From: Deltaproteobacteria bacterium | GTDB taxonomy: Bacteria > Desulfobacterota > DSM-4660 > Desulfatiglandales > Desulfatiglandaceae | NCBI GenBank assembly: GCA_019307945.1 | Contig: JAFDIS010000001.1 | Location: forward strand, 62,001 to 126,000 | Direction: 5' to 3' | Length of the DNA: 64,000 nt | Shown here: positions 42,202-50,614 of the stretch, piece after piece | How the letters are laid out: each line of letters opens with the position of its first letter | Numbering within the stretch: the stretch's first letter is position 1 | Translations under genes and position numbers: made by a program | The notes under the pieces: generated by a model | What the model saw: only the letters and a program-made list of their open reading frames with translations | What the model was told of the DNA's origin: nothing | Database searches by the model: none

Positions 42202-42229
42202 TTCCCCCGCAATCTCCCTCCGGTAACCG

Positions 42230-42979
42230 TCACCTAGCGTACGATCCTAGATAGATACGCCGCACCTCATGGTTGTCTCGTACCTCCGCCGGAGATCCCT
42301 GTGCGATCAGCACGCCGTGGTTGAGGACGATAATACGATCCGCATGTGCAAACACCACATCCATGTCGTGCTCTGTAAACAGGACCCCGATTGCACGCTC
42401 GCTTGCGATTTTGCCTATGAGTTTCATCAGAGTGAGCCTCTCCTTGATACCCATTCCGGCCGTGGGCTCATCCATCAGCAGCAGCCTAGGCCGATTCGCC
42501 AGGGCCATGGCCAGTTCGACCCTCTTGAGGTCGCCATAGGCAAGAATCCCGCAGGGCCGGGCCCACTGGGATTCCACCCCCACCACGCGCAGCAGATCCA
42601 TGGCCTGCTCCACGAATAGGCGCGACACGGTGCGATGAACCGTGCTCAATCGCCCCCTGGCCGACAAAAAGACCATTTGGACGTTTTCAAGAACGGTCAT
42701 GGAAGGAAACGTTGCAGTGACTTGAAAAGTCCTGCCCACCCCGAGGGCGCAGATGTTGTGCGGCTTCATCCCGGTAGTGTCTTGTCCCAGGATCTTCACG
42801 GAGCCTCGGTCGGGTGTCAACTGTCCGTTGATCACGTTGAAGCAGGTGGACTTTCCGGCGCCGTTGGGCCCTATCATGGCGAGGAGTTCGCCCTCTTCCA
42901 GATCAAAGCTCACCCCTTTTACCGCCTCCACGCCGCCGAATGATTTGTATAGTCCGTCAACCTGCAACAATTTTGTCAT
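42230..42979 (-). CDS. livG: Branched-chain amino-acid-type ABC transporter ATPase LivG
   Basis: About 249 residues from ATG 42979, which lies directly after the permease stop (TGAAATG). Walker A is IGPNGAGKSTCFN; FQVTATFPSMTVLENV is the Q-loop region; the signature is replaced by ILAYGDLKRVELAMAL, as is usual in LivG; Walker B is LLLMDEPTAGM. It pairs with LivF. Confidence 0.95.
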   Translation of the reverse strand: MTKLLQVDGLYKSFGGVEAVKGVSFDLEEGELLAMIGPNGAGKSTCFNVINGQLTPDRGSVKILGQDTTGMKPHNICALGVGRTFQVTATFPSMTVLENVQMVFLSARGRLSTVHRTVSRLFVEQAMDLLRVVGVESQWARPCGILAYGDLKRVELAMALANRPRLLLMDEPTAGMGIKERLTLMKLIGKIASERAIGVLFTEHDMDVVFAHADRIIVLNHGVLIAQGSPAEVRDNHEVRRIYLGSYAR

Positions 42980-42980
42980 T

Positions 42981-44849
42981 TCATCCGGACCTTTCGCTCC
43001 CGGCTTCCTGATCCCCCGGCTCTTTCGCAAATCGCGCACTGAAATATCCAGCGATCCCCTGCGGAAAGCACACCACCAACAGGATAAAGATGGAGCCCAG
43101 AATCAAGCGCCAAAAATGGACCCTCGAGATGAGATCTTCCAGTCCGATAAAGGCCGCCGAACCCACGACCGGACCTGACAGGGAATGAATACCTCCCAAC
43201 AGGACACTGAGAAGTATGTCGAAAGAGCGAGGAATGGACATTTCATACGGAAAGACACTGCCCTTGCTGAAGACATAGATCCCACCGGCGAGACCGGCGA
43301 ACATGCCCGCCACGGCAAAGGAATACCACTGGCGGCGCCGGACGTGGATCCCGATGGCGGCGGCCCGCAATCGGGAATCCCTGCAGGCCCGCATGGCGTA
43401 CCCGAAAGGGGTAAAGAGCAGATAGCGTAGAGCCAGGATGCCGCCGCCGCTGATGATGATCGCAAGGTAATAAAAAATGACCTCATTACCAGCCCACGGG
43501 CTGGGCCAGATCCCCAGGACTCCGTCGTCACCCCCCGTAAATCTCCCCCACTGACAAACCACGGCCCAGCAGATCTGGGCGAAGGCGAGCGTCAGCATGG
43601 CCAGGTAAACTCCGGACAGCCGCACGCAAAACCATCCGATCACCAGGGCCAACAAGGCCATGCACGTGGGCGCCAGCAGCAATGCCAGTTCCATGGGGGT
43701 ATTCACATGGTGCACGAAAAGGGCCGCGGCATAGGCTCCGCCCCCAAAAAACGCGGCATGTCCGAAAGAGACCATACCACCCGGGCCGGTAATGAAAAAA
43801 AGGCTCATGCATGCAAGGGCGAACATGGCGATTTCACCGATCAGGATGAGCTGGAAACTTCCGGCAAAAAGGGGAAAGGCCAGGAGCACCGCCGCCAGCA
43901 CCGCTCCGGTCACGCGGAGTTTTCGAGAAGCCTTCCTCAACGGCCATTGGGCCAATTCCGATACGGTGTGCTCCACGCCCTCCGGCTTTCCCAGCAGACC
44001 GTAAGGGCGTATGACGAGGACGACGGCCATGACGAAAAACATCATGACCAGCGTACTCTGAGGAATAAACAAAACACCGAATGATGTGAGTTCACCCAGG
44101 ATCAGCGCCGCCAGAAACGCCCCCGGGATGCTGCCCATCCCCCCCACCACCACGACGACAAAAGCGGCGGCGATGACATTGAGGTCCATCAGCAGATCAG
44201 CGCCCCCCTTGGGAAGTTGGACGGCGCCGCCGAGACCGGCCAAAAAAGAGCCAAGAAAAAAGACACCGGTAAAAAGCCTCTTCTGGTTGACCCCGAGGGC
44301 CGCGAGCATTTCCCGATCCTCAGTAGCCGCCCTGACCAACACACCCCACCGGGTGCGGTTCAGCAGAAACCAGAGTCCAACGAGAACCAGGGGAGCGATG
44401 AGGATCAGGGCAATGTCATACTCGGGCATGAGGGCGCCCAAAATTTGGATACTTCCGTCCAGGCCGGGGGCCCGGGGACCCAGGAGATCTTCCGCGCCGA
44501 AGACCCACAGCGCAAGGTCCTGGATAACGAGGAGCACGGCGAAGGTGGCCATCAGCATGAAAAGCTCCGGGGCCCGGTAGATCCTTCTCAACAGGAGGAC
44601 TTCCACAACCGTCCCCAAGAGACCCACCACCACGGCGGCGATAAGAATTCCGCCCCAGAACCAGAATCCGCCCTTCGGGAGCCAGGAGATCGCGAAATAG
44701 GCCACATAGGCGCCCACCATGTAAAAGGAACCGTGGGCCATATTGACCACACGACTGACGCCGAAAATCAGGGACAGGCCGGCTGCCACCAGGAACAAGG
44801 CCGAAGCATTGGACAGGCCGGTGAGGAATTGTACGATGAAGGGCCCCAA
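42981..44849 (-). CDS. Fused LivH-LivM permease
   Basis: 622 residues. Residues about 1-290 match LivH (NASALFLVAAGLSLIFGVSRVVNMAHGSFYM; GGMGSIPGAFLAALILGE). Residues about 310-610 match LivM (SLFFITGPGGMVSFGHAAFFGGGAYAAAL; AVAGMFAGLAGGIYV). Normally these are two proteins that form a heterodimer; here they are one polypeptide with roughly 16-18 membrane spans. TTG start, with GAGGT upstream. It lies between the substrate-binding protein gene and livG. Confidence 0.94.
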   Translation of the reverse strand: MGPFIVQFLTGLSNASALFLVAAGLSLIFGVSRVVNMAHGSFYMVGAYVAYFAISWLPKGGFWFWGGILIAAVVVGLLGTVVEVLLLRRIYRAPELFMLMATFAVLLVIQDLALWVFGAEDLLGPRAPGLDGSIQILGALMPEYDIALILIAPLVLVGLWFLLNRTRWGVLVRAATEDREMLAALGVNQKRLFTGVFFLGSFLAGLGGAVQLPKGGADLLMDLNVIAAAFVVVVVGGMGSIPGAFLAALILGELTSFGVLFIPQSTLVMMFFVMAVVLVIRPYGLLGKPEGVEHTVSELAQWPLRKASRKLRVTGAVLAAVLLAFPLFAGSFQLILIGEIAMFALACMSLFFITGPGGMVSFGHAAFFGGGAYAAALFVHHVNTPMELALLLAPTCMALLALVIGWFCVRLSGVYLAMLTLAFAQICWAVVCQWGRFTGGDDGVLGIWPSPWAGNEVIFYYLAIIISGGGILALRYLLFTPFGYAMRACRDSRLRAAAIGIHVRRRQWYSFAVAGMFAGLAGGIYVFSKGSVFPYEMSIPRSFDILLSVLLGGIHSLSGPVVGSAAFIGLEDLISRVHFWRLILGSIFILLVVCFPQGIAGYFSARFAKEPGDQEAGSERSG

Positions 44850-44930
44850 GACAGTGGTACCTCACTCACACGCAACGGCAGGACAAGCCGCCCTTTTGGG
44901 CCTGGTTCACGAGGGCACAGGGGGAGCATC

Positions 44931-46145
44931 TTAGTCCCGCGGACGCAGCGACCTCACCTCCGCGTCACCGGGCAGATACTCCCTGCCGTCCGCGTACCGC
45001 CAGTCTCTCATGACGCCTTTACCGTTCTTGAGCGTCGTGTAGCCCACGAAAGTGCCCATGGTGGACTGATGGTCGATCTTGCGGAAAGTAATGGGGCCGA
45101 AAGGAGAAGGAAAGGTGAGTCCCTCCATGGCCCGTACCATCCGGTCGGTATTGGTATCACCCGCTCTGTTGAGCATGCTGGCGACGGCCAATACCATATT
45201 GTAGCCCACGACCGATCCCATGCGGGGGTAATCGTTGTACTTTTTTCGGTAGGCCTCGAGAAACCGAGTGTGAGCCCGCGTCTTGATATCGTACCAGGGA
45301 TACCCGGTCACCAGCCAGCCTTCAGGCGCCTCCCCTCTCAATGGATCCAGGTATTCCGGCTCTCCCGTGAGAAGGCTTACCATGAAGCGACCCTTGAAAA
45401 AACCCCTCAATTTTCCCTCGCGCACAAACTTTGCCAGGTCTCCGCTGAAGGTCACGTTGTAGACCGCCTGCGGGTCGGCCTTGGCGAGGGCCTGGATCTC
45501 GGAACCGGCGTCAATCTTGAACAGGGCGGGCCATTGTGCGGCCACGAATTGCACGTCGGGCCGCTTCGCCTTCAGAATCCTGACAAAGGATTTGACCGCG
45601 TCTTTTCCATATGCGTAGTTCGGCGCGATGGTGGCCCACCGCCTTGCGGGGTTCTTGGCCGCTTCCTCGGCAAGCATGGCCGCCTGCATGTATGTGGAAG
45701 GCCTCAATCGGAAGGTGTAACGATTTCCCTTAGCCCAAACCAACGCATCGGACAACGGCTCGGCGGCAAGATAAAACACCCTGTTCCTCTTGGCGAAATC
45801 TGTCAATGCCAGCCCCACGTGTGAAAAGAAAGAACCCATGAGCAACGCCACTTTGTCCCTGCGCACCAATTCCTCGGCGATCTTAACCGCGTTGCCCGGC
45901 TTTCCCGCATCGTCCCGGGATATCACTTCCAGTTTCTTTCCCCCGATACCCCCACTGTTGTTGATTTCCTCAACAGCCAACCGCCACCCGTTCCGGTAAG
46001 GGATGGTAAAATTCGTGAGTTTGCTGTAGGTGTTGATCTCACCCACCGTGATGGCGCCCCCGGCAAAGCTCAAAGGAACCGCCAACGCCGCTGCTATAAA
46101 ATTCATGGCAAAGCAAATCATGACAATCCTTACCACTCTCATCAT
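44931..46145 (-). CDS. ABC transporter substrate-binding protein (LivJ-like)
   Basis: 404 residues. A signal peptide of about 28 residues ending SFAGG is followed by a type I periplasmic-binding fold (GEINTYSKLTNFTIPYRNGW; SRDDAGKPGNAVKIAEELV; WATIAPNYAYGKDAVKSF). Such proteins bind branched amino acids, amides or aromatic/aliphatic acids. The context with catabolic acyl-CoA genes makes an organic acid plausible. A strong SD (AAGGAGGGAG) precedes the first of two ATG codons. A divergent marR gene and a palindrome lie upstream. Confidence 0.92.
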   Translation of the reverse strand: MMRVVRIVMICFAMNFIAAALAVPLSFAGGAITVGEINTYSKLTNFTIPYRNGWRLAVEEINNSGGIGGKKLEVISRDDAGKPGNAVKIAEELVRRDKVALLMGSFFSHVGLALTDFAKRNRVFYLAAEPLSDALVWAKGNRYTFRLRPSTYMQAAMLAEEAAKNPARRWATIAPNYAYGKDAVKSFVRILKAKRPDVQFVAAQWPALFKIDAGSEIQALAKADPQAVYNVTFSGDLAKFVREGKLRGFFKGRFMVSLLTGEPEYLDPLRGEAPEGWLVTGYPWYDIKTRAHTRFLEAYRKKYNDYPRMGSVVGYNMVLAVASMLNRAGDTNTDRMVRAMEGLTFPSPFGPITFRKIDHQSTMGTFVGYTTLKNGKGVMRDWRYADGREYLPGDAEVRSLRPRD

Positions 46146-46392
46146 CTCCCTCCTTCATCCGAGGTTTCCCTCAGATGTCCAATCGTCCGAACGCCTGTCA
46201 AGGGCCCTATTCACCTCGACCCCACCGGCGGCCGATGCCGGGGGGCAGAGGCGGGTACCCCCACTCCTTGACCCAGCCGGTCTGGAGCTATTAGACCCGA
46301 GAAGATACGGCTCTCCGGCGTATCTTCACCCATCGTCGAGCGCGGAACGGTCCCTTATCATCAATCAATCGCCGTTGCATATCGTCTATTGT

Positions 46393-46406
46393 GTACAATA
46401 TTGTAC
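46393..46406. promoter_or_regulatory. Perfect palindrome between livJ-like and marR genes
   Basis: GTACAATATTGTAC is a perfect 14-bp palindrome, with GTG/CAC-like flanks, in the 440-bp divergent interval 46146-46587. It is a good candidate operator for the adjacent MarR protein. The rest of the interval shows no gene. Confidence 0.55.
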
Positions 46407-46587
46407 CACGCAACCTCTACGGGGGGTGTCATGAAAAGTCAAGCCGAAACTTCGGTGACCTTTCGGCCGCGATGAAAATGCGATGCTTTTTGCTTGCAAA
46501 AATTTATTTGGTATGCCAAGCAATACGGCAAGACGGGTAGCGGTGATCTACCGGCGCACCACAGTCTCCAAACATCACTATGAGAGG

Positions 46588-47043
46588 ATGATTCCCATTT
46601 CCGTGTCCCACGACCGCCTAATTTACCTCCTGTTTTCCGCCCAGCAGACCCTCAAGACTTACCTGCGGCAGGTGTTGACCTCCGCAGGAATCGCTGGAAC
46701 CCCGGCCCAAGCAGGCATCCTTTTTCTTCTGAAAGAGCAGGACGGGCGCAGCATGAGTGAGCTGAGCAGGGCCCTTTCAAGTGACAACTCCACGGTGACG
46801 GGCCTCATCGACCGCCTCCAAAAGGCCGGCCTGGTCAGAAGGGAAAACAGTGCCGCAGATCGCCGCATGTATCGCATATTCATCACGGAACAGGGGCTGG
46901 CCGAAATACGCAGGCTCACCCCCCTCATTCACCGCGTGAACGAGGAAATCAAGGCCGGTTTCACTGAAGAGCAGATGGAATCGTTCAAGGCGGTCCTGCG
47001 CAGCTTTTTTTCAAAGTTTTCAAGTGGACCGCGAGGTAATTGA
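46588..47043 (+). CDS. MarR-family transcriptional regulator
   Basis: About 151 residues from ATG 46588. The winged-helix core is clear: TPAQAGILFLLKEQDGRSMSELSRAL, recognition helix SDNSTVTGLIDRLQKAGLV, and wing RRENSAADRRMYRIFIT. MarR proteins sense small aromatic or acyl ligands and repress divergent transporters. GAGAGG immediately precedes the ATG, so the exact start is uncertain; upstream in-frame codons (from 46483) look non-coding. It heads a tight plus-strand operon with an acyl-CoA-dehydrogenase-like gene 2 bp downstream. Confidence 0.9.
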   Translation: MIPISVSHDRLIYLLFSAQQTLKTYLRQVLTSAGIAGTPAQAGILFLLKEQDGRSMSELSRALSSDNSTVTGLIDRLQKAGLVRRENSAADRRMYRIFITEQGLAEIRRLTPLIHRVNEEIKAGFTEEQMESFKAVLRSFFSKFSSGPRGN

Positions 47044-47045
47044 AA

Positions 47046-48182
47046 ATGGGCGATCAGCGACGACCATCAGCGCACGATCTGCTTGGCGGAGTGTCGAGAT
47101 TCGCGGAACAGGAAATCGCCTCCTGCTCCGGTCTGAGCCAAATGACCCGATTCCCGGAAACCCTCTGGAGACGCATGGGGACCGAAGGACTTCTCGGACT
47201 GTCGATCCCCCCTGAGTACGGCGGCGGCGGGGCGGGGTATCCGGAGATGACCCGGTGCGGGGAGATACTCGTGGCTCGGGGCGGCAACCTCGGCGTGGCC
47301 GTTTCCTGGATGATCCATCTGGCCGTGGCACGTTTCCTCCTTCTCAGACTAGGCACGACGCAGCAGCGAGAAAGGTATCTGCCGTCCATGGCCTCCGGGA
47401 CCCTCACGGGTTCCCTGGCGATCTCTGAGCCTGACACCGGCGCCCATCCTCGCTTCATCAAAACGATCGCCCGTCCCGAGAACGGACACTTCGTCCTTGA
47501 CGGCCGCAAGTCCTATCTCACCAATGGCCCGATCGCCGATTTTTACGTGGTGGTTGCAGCCACCGGAGAGTCTGCCGGAAAAAGGGAGTTCACCGCCTTT
47601 GTGGTGGATCGCCGCACACCCGGCTTGACGGTCACCGAGCCCATTCACCTTGATTTTCTGAGGCCCTCGCCCCACGGTGGAATCCGTCTCGAAAACTGTG
47701 TCGTTCCCGCCCGCGCCGTCCTCGGCCCCCCGGGCGCGGCTTACGAGAGCATAGTCAAACCATTTCGCGACCTGGAAGACGTCCTTATGATGGGGCCTGT
47801 GACCGGAGGACTTGCAAGGCTGCGGGATTTGCTTGTCTCGGTCCTGCGCCCGGAGCGAGAGGCGATCAAGGCTGAGGCTCTGGATTCCCTGGGCCTATTC
47901 GAATCTCTGCTACAATGCCTCCGCGTGATGGCACTTGAGGCGGCCCGCGCGATGGAGGGTGGTGAAAATGAACGGAAATCGCTTTCCGTCCGACTGGGTT
48001 TCCGTGACCTGGCGGAAAAGGCACTGGAGTTGATGGACGAGATCTGCGAGCGTTCCCCCCGCCCTCCCAAGGACACTTTCTCCTTCCTTCGCAAGGACCT
48101 CGGGGCAGCGGTAAGCATCGCACGGAACGTTGCGCGAATCAAACGGATCAAGCTGGCCCAGGGCCTGCTTGAAGGAGATTGA
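47046..48182 (+). CDS. Acyl-CoA-dehydrogenase-like protein with altered catalytic segment
   Basis: About 378 residues; GAGGT lies 10 nt before ATG 47046. The N-terminal and middle domains match the family (LLGLSIPPEYGGGG; GSLAISEPDTGAHPR; FVLDGRKSYLTNGPIADFY). In the C-terminal helix region, where canonical enzymes have YEGTxxIQR with the catalytic Glu, this protein reads SIARNVARIKR. The Glu aligns by eye with Arg. The base might be at the alternative position used by isovaleryl-CoA dehydrogenase, or the protein may not be a dehydrogenase. It is in an operon with MarR, MoxR and VWA genes. Confidence 0.82.
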   Translation: MGDQRRPSAHDLLGGVSRFAEQEIASCSGLSQMTRFPETLWRRMGTEGLLGLSIPPEYGGGGAGYPEMTRCGEILVARGGNLGVAVSWMIHLAVARFLLLRLGTTQQRERYLPSMASGTLTGSLAISEPDTGAHPRFIKTIARPENGHFVLDGRKSYLTNGPIADFYVVVAATGESAGKREFTAFVVDRRTPGLTVTEPIHLDFLRPSPHGGIRLENCVVPARAVLGPPGAAYESIVKPFRDLEDVLMMGPVTGGLARLRDLLVSVLRPEREAIKAEALDSLGLFESLLQCLRVMALEAARAMEGGENERKSLSVRLGFRDLAEKALELMDEICERSPRPPKDTFSFLRKDLGAAVSIARNVARIKRIKLAQGLLEGD

Positions 48183-48185
48183 TGA

Positions 48186-49130
48186 ATGGAGAAGAAATAC
48201 CTCACGAAATTCGAGACTGCCGAAGGCATCCGTGACGGGTTCAAGAAGACAGGTTACGTCTGTTCCCGGCAGGTGGCCACCACGCTCTACCTTGCCTACC
48301 ACCTGGACAAGCCTATCCTGGTGGAGGGCCCCGCGGGCGTGGGCAAAACGGAACTGGCCAAGAGCGCTTCCTTGTATCTCGAAGCACCCCTCATCCGACT
48401 TCAGTGTTACGAGGGGCTGGACGAGTCCAAGGCCCTTTACGAGTGGAAGTACGGCAAGCAATTGCTCTATACGCAGATCCTCAAGGATAAACTGAATGAG
48501 ATACTGGACGGCGCCGGAGATCTGGAAAGCTCCATGGAAAAGCTGCATGCCCATGACGACATCTTCTTCTCTCCGCGATTCCTCGAGCCCCGTCCCCTGC
48601 TCCGCGCACTACAGCAGAAGGAAGGAGCCGTGCTCCTGGTCGATGAGGTGGACAAATCGGATCAGGAATTCGAGGCATTCCTTCTGGAAATCCTTTCCGA
48701 TTTCCAGGTCTCCGTCCCGGAAATCGGAACGATCCGCGCCCAGGAAAAACCCTTTGTCTTCCTCACCAGTAACAACACCCGGGAAATGAGTGAGGCCCTC
48801 AAGCGCAGATGCCTCCACCTGTATATCCCCTTTCCCGACGTCCGGCAGGAAAAGGAAATCATCCGCGTGCGAGTGCCGGGACTGGCCGACCGCCTCCGGC
48901 ACCAGATCGTCTCCTTCGTTCACGAGCTCCGGAGGCTGGATCTCAAGAAGGCCCCTTCCATCAGTGAAACCATAGACTGGGCCCGGGTGCTCCTGCTGCT
49001 CCACGCATCTTCTCTGAGCGCATCCCTCATCCGGGACACGCTCAACGTTTTGCTGAAGTTCGAAGAAGACATGGAGGTGGCCGGTGACAACCTCCACGAC
49101 ATGGTCCGCCGGGCCGTGGTAAAGACATGA
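48186..49130 (+). CDS. MoxR-type AAA+ ATPase (CoxD-like)
   Basis: 314 residues with Walker A EGPAGVGKTELAKS, Walker B AVLLVDEVDKSD, the sensor-1 SNN and an arginine-finger region (EALKRRCLHLYIPFPD). MoxR ATPases act as chaperones that mature metal cofactor enzymes or complexes together with a VWA protein. Its partner follows 4 bp downstream. It starts 3 bp after the acyl-CoA-dehydrogenase-like gene, with AAGGAGA upstream. Confidence 0.93.
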   Translation: MEKKYLTKFETAEGIRDGFKKTGYVCSRQVATTLYLAYHLDKPILVEGPAGVGKTELAKSASLYLEAPLIRLQCYEGLDESKALYEWKYGKQLLYTQILKDKLNEILDGAGDLESSMEKLHAHDDIFFSPRFLEPRPLLRALQQKEGAVLLVDEVDKSDQEFEAFLLEILSDFQVSVPEIGTIRAQEKPFVFLTSNNTREMSEALKRRCLHLYIPFPDVRQEKEIIRVRVPGLADRLRHQIVSFVHELRRLDLKKAPSISETIDWARVLLLLHASSLSASLIRDTLNVLLKFEEDMEVAGDNLHDMVRRAVVKT

Positions 49131-49134
49131 CATT

Positions 49135-50478
49135 ATGGAACAGATGCTTCAGGAGTTCATATCCGCCCTTCGCGCCTCCGGCGTGAGGATCTCCGTGGCC
49201 GAGACTATCGAGGCCTTCAGGGCCGTTTCCCTGGTGGGCTACGCAAAACGAGCCACCCTCAAGGACGCCCTGTCAGCCACACTTCCAAAATCTCTGCAGG
49301 AAAAGGAGATCTTCGAAGAATGCTTTGACCGCTACTTCGCGCTTGACCGCTTCTCGGGGGACCATGGGGAACCCTCCTCTACCGCCCCTGAACCCGACGG
49401 CTCCGAATCGCCCCTCAGCCGTATGGTGTTGGAGGGGGACCGGGACGGTCTTGCCGTGGCCATGCGCCGCGCAGCCAGAGAGGTTGACCTTTCGGGAATC
49501 CGCTTTTTCACACAAAAAAGCCTCTACATTCAACGGATCCTGCAGCGCATGGGCGCGGAGCGTATGGATGGGGACATCGAGAACCTCACGGCGCGGGGAG
49601 ATGGGTCTTCCCGGGGAAAGGCGGCCTTCCTCCGACAGGCCCGGGAAATATTGTACGAGAATGTGCGGGACTTCGTAGAACAGCAGTTTCCGCTCTTTTC
49701 CAAGGCCGTAACAAAGGAGATCATGGAGCGTTACCTGCGCGGGGTACGCCTCTCCAATCTGGAGCAACGTGATTATGAACGAATGAAGGTGATCATCAAG
49801 AAGATGGTCAAACGGCTCAATGACCTTCATTCCAGAAGGAAGAAGGCCGCAAAGACCGGGTGCCCGGACCTGAAAAAGACCCTTAGAGAAAACGTGGCTT
49901 ACCAGGGGCTGCTGTTTGATCTGCACTGGAAGGCCAGGAAGATGGACCGGCCCGACATCCTCGCCCTTTGCGACGTGAGCCGCTCGGTGGAAACCGTTGC
50001 CCGCTTCATGCTCCTGTTTCTTTACAGCCTGAGCGAGTCAATCGCCAGGATTCGCTCTTTTATTTTCTGTTCCAACCTAGTGGAGGTGACCCACGTCTTC
50101 GAAGAGTACGGACTGGACGAAGCCCTGGAACGCCTCCAGAAAGGGGTCGACCTGGGGATCCGGTTGGGCAGGACGGACTACGGCCAGGCCTTCCGGGATT
50201 TCAAGGCGGGATGGCTCGACTTCGTGACCCCGAAGACGACGATTCTGATCCTGGGCGATGCGCGAAACAACCGCGGAAACCCGGAGACCGGGATCCTGAG
50301 ACTCCTTCGAGAAAGAAGCCGCCGCATCATCTGGCTCAATCCGGAGCCCCCCACCTTCTGGGGTATCGGAGATTCGGAGATGAAGCGCTACGCCCCTTAC
50401 TGTTACCTGGCCCGCGAGTGCAGCACGATCCTTCACATGCAGCGGGTCGTGGACTTTCTTCTCAAAACGAAGCAGTAA
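49135..50478 (+). CDS. VWA-domain protein (CoxE-like)
   Basis: 447 residues. The N-terminal half is helical and charged, typical of the CoxE family. The C-terminal von Willebrand factor A domain has an intact metal-ion-dependent adhesion site: DVSRS (about residue 280), Thr in LGRTDYG and Asp in LILGDARNN. It is expected to bind Mg2+ and work with the adjacent MoxR ATPase in assembling or activating a target. No molybdenum CO-dehydrogenase (the classic CoxDE client) is present here. Confidence 0.92.
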   Translation: MEQMLQEFISALRASGVRISVAETIEAFRAVSLVGYAKRATLKDALSATLPKSLQEKEIFEECFDRYFALDRFSGDHGEPSSTAPEPDGSESPLSRMVLEGDRDGLAVAMRRAAREVDLSGIRFFTQKSLYIQRILQRMGAERMDGDIENLTARGDGSSRGKAAFLRQAREILYENVRDFVEQQFPLFSKAVTKEIMERYLRGVRLSNLEQRDYERMKVIIKKMVKRLNDLHSRRKKAAKTGCPDLKKTLRENVAYQGLLFDLHWKARKMDRPDILALCDVSRSVETVARFMLLFLYSLSESIARIRSFIFCSNLVEVTHVFEEYGLDEALERLQKGVDLGIRLGRTDYGQAFRDFKAGWLDFVTPKTTILILGDARNNRGNPETGILRLLRERSRRIIWLNPEPPTFWGIGDSEMKRYAPYCYLARECSTILHMQRVVDFLLKTKQ

Positions 50479-50550
50479 ATCGCTCGGGGTGCGTGTTCAC
50501 ACGAGCGCAGAGCGACTTTCTCCCCGACAGTAGGGTTCTCGAAGACAAAT

Positions 50551-50614
50551 GAAGCCGGATCCGGGCAAGGCCGGAGCCGGCTTCATGGCTGACCTAAAAG
50601 CCGCGTCAGCTTTT
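50551..50614. terminator. Bidirectional terminator hairpins between VWA gene and dctP
   Basis: GAAGCCGG (50551-50558) pairs with CCGGCTTC (50577-50584). A second stem, GCTGAC (50588-50593) and GTCAGC (50605-50610), followed by TTTT, overlaps the dctP stop codon. These lie between convergent genes. Confidence 0.6.

Noticed and set aside
44217-45824. Long plus-strand open frame of 535 codons across the liv genes
   Set aside because: It is antisense to the LivHM fusion and the substrate-binding protein, both of which have clear family motifs; the antisense product is rich in His/Gln/Gly and matches nothing.
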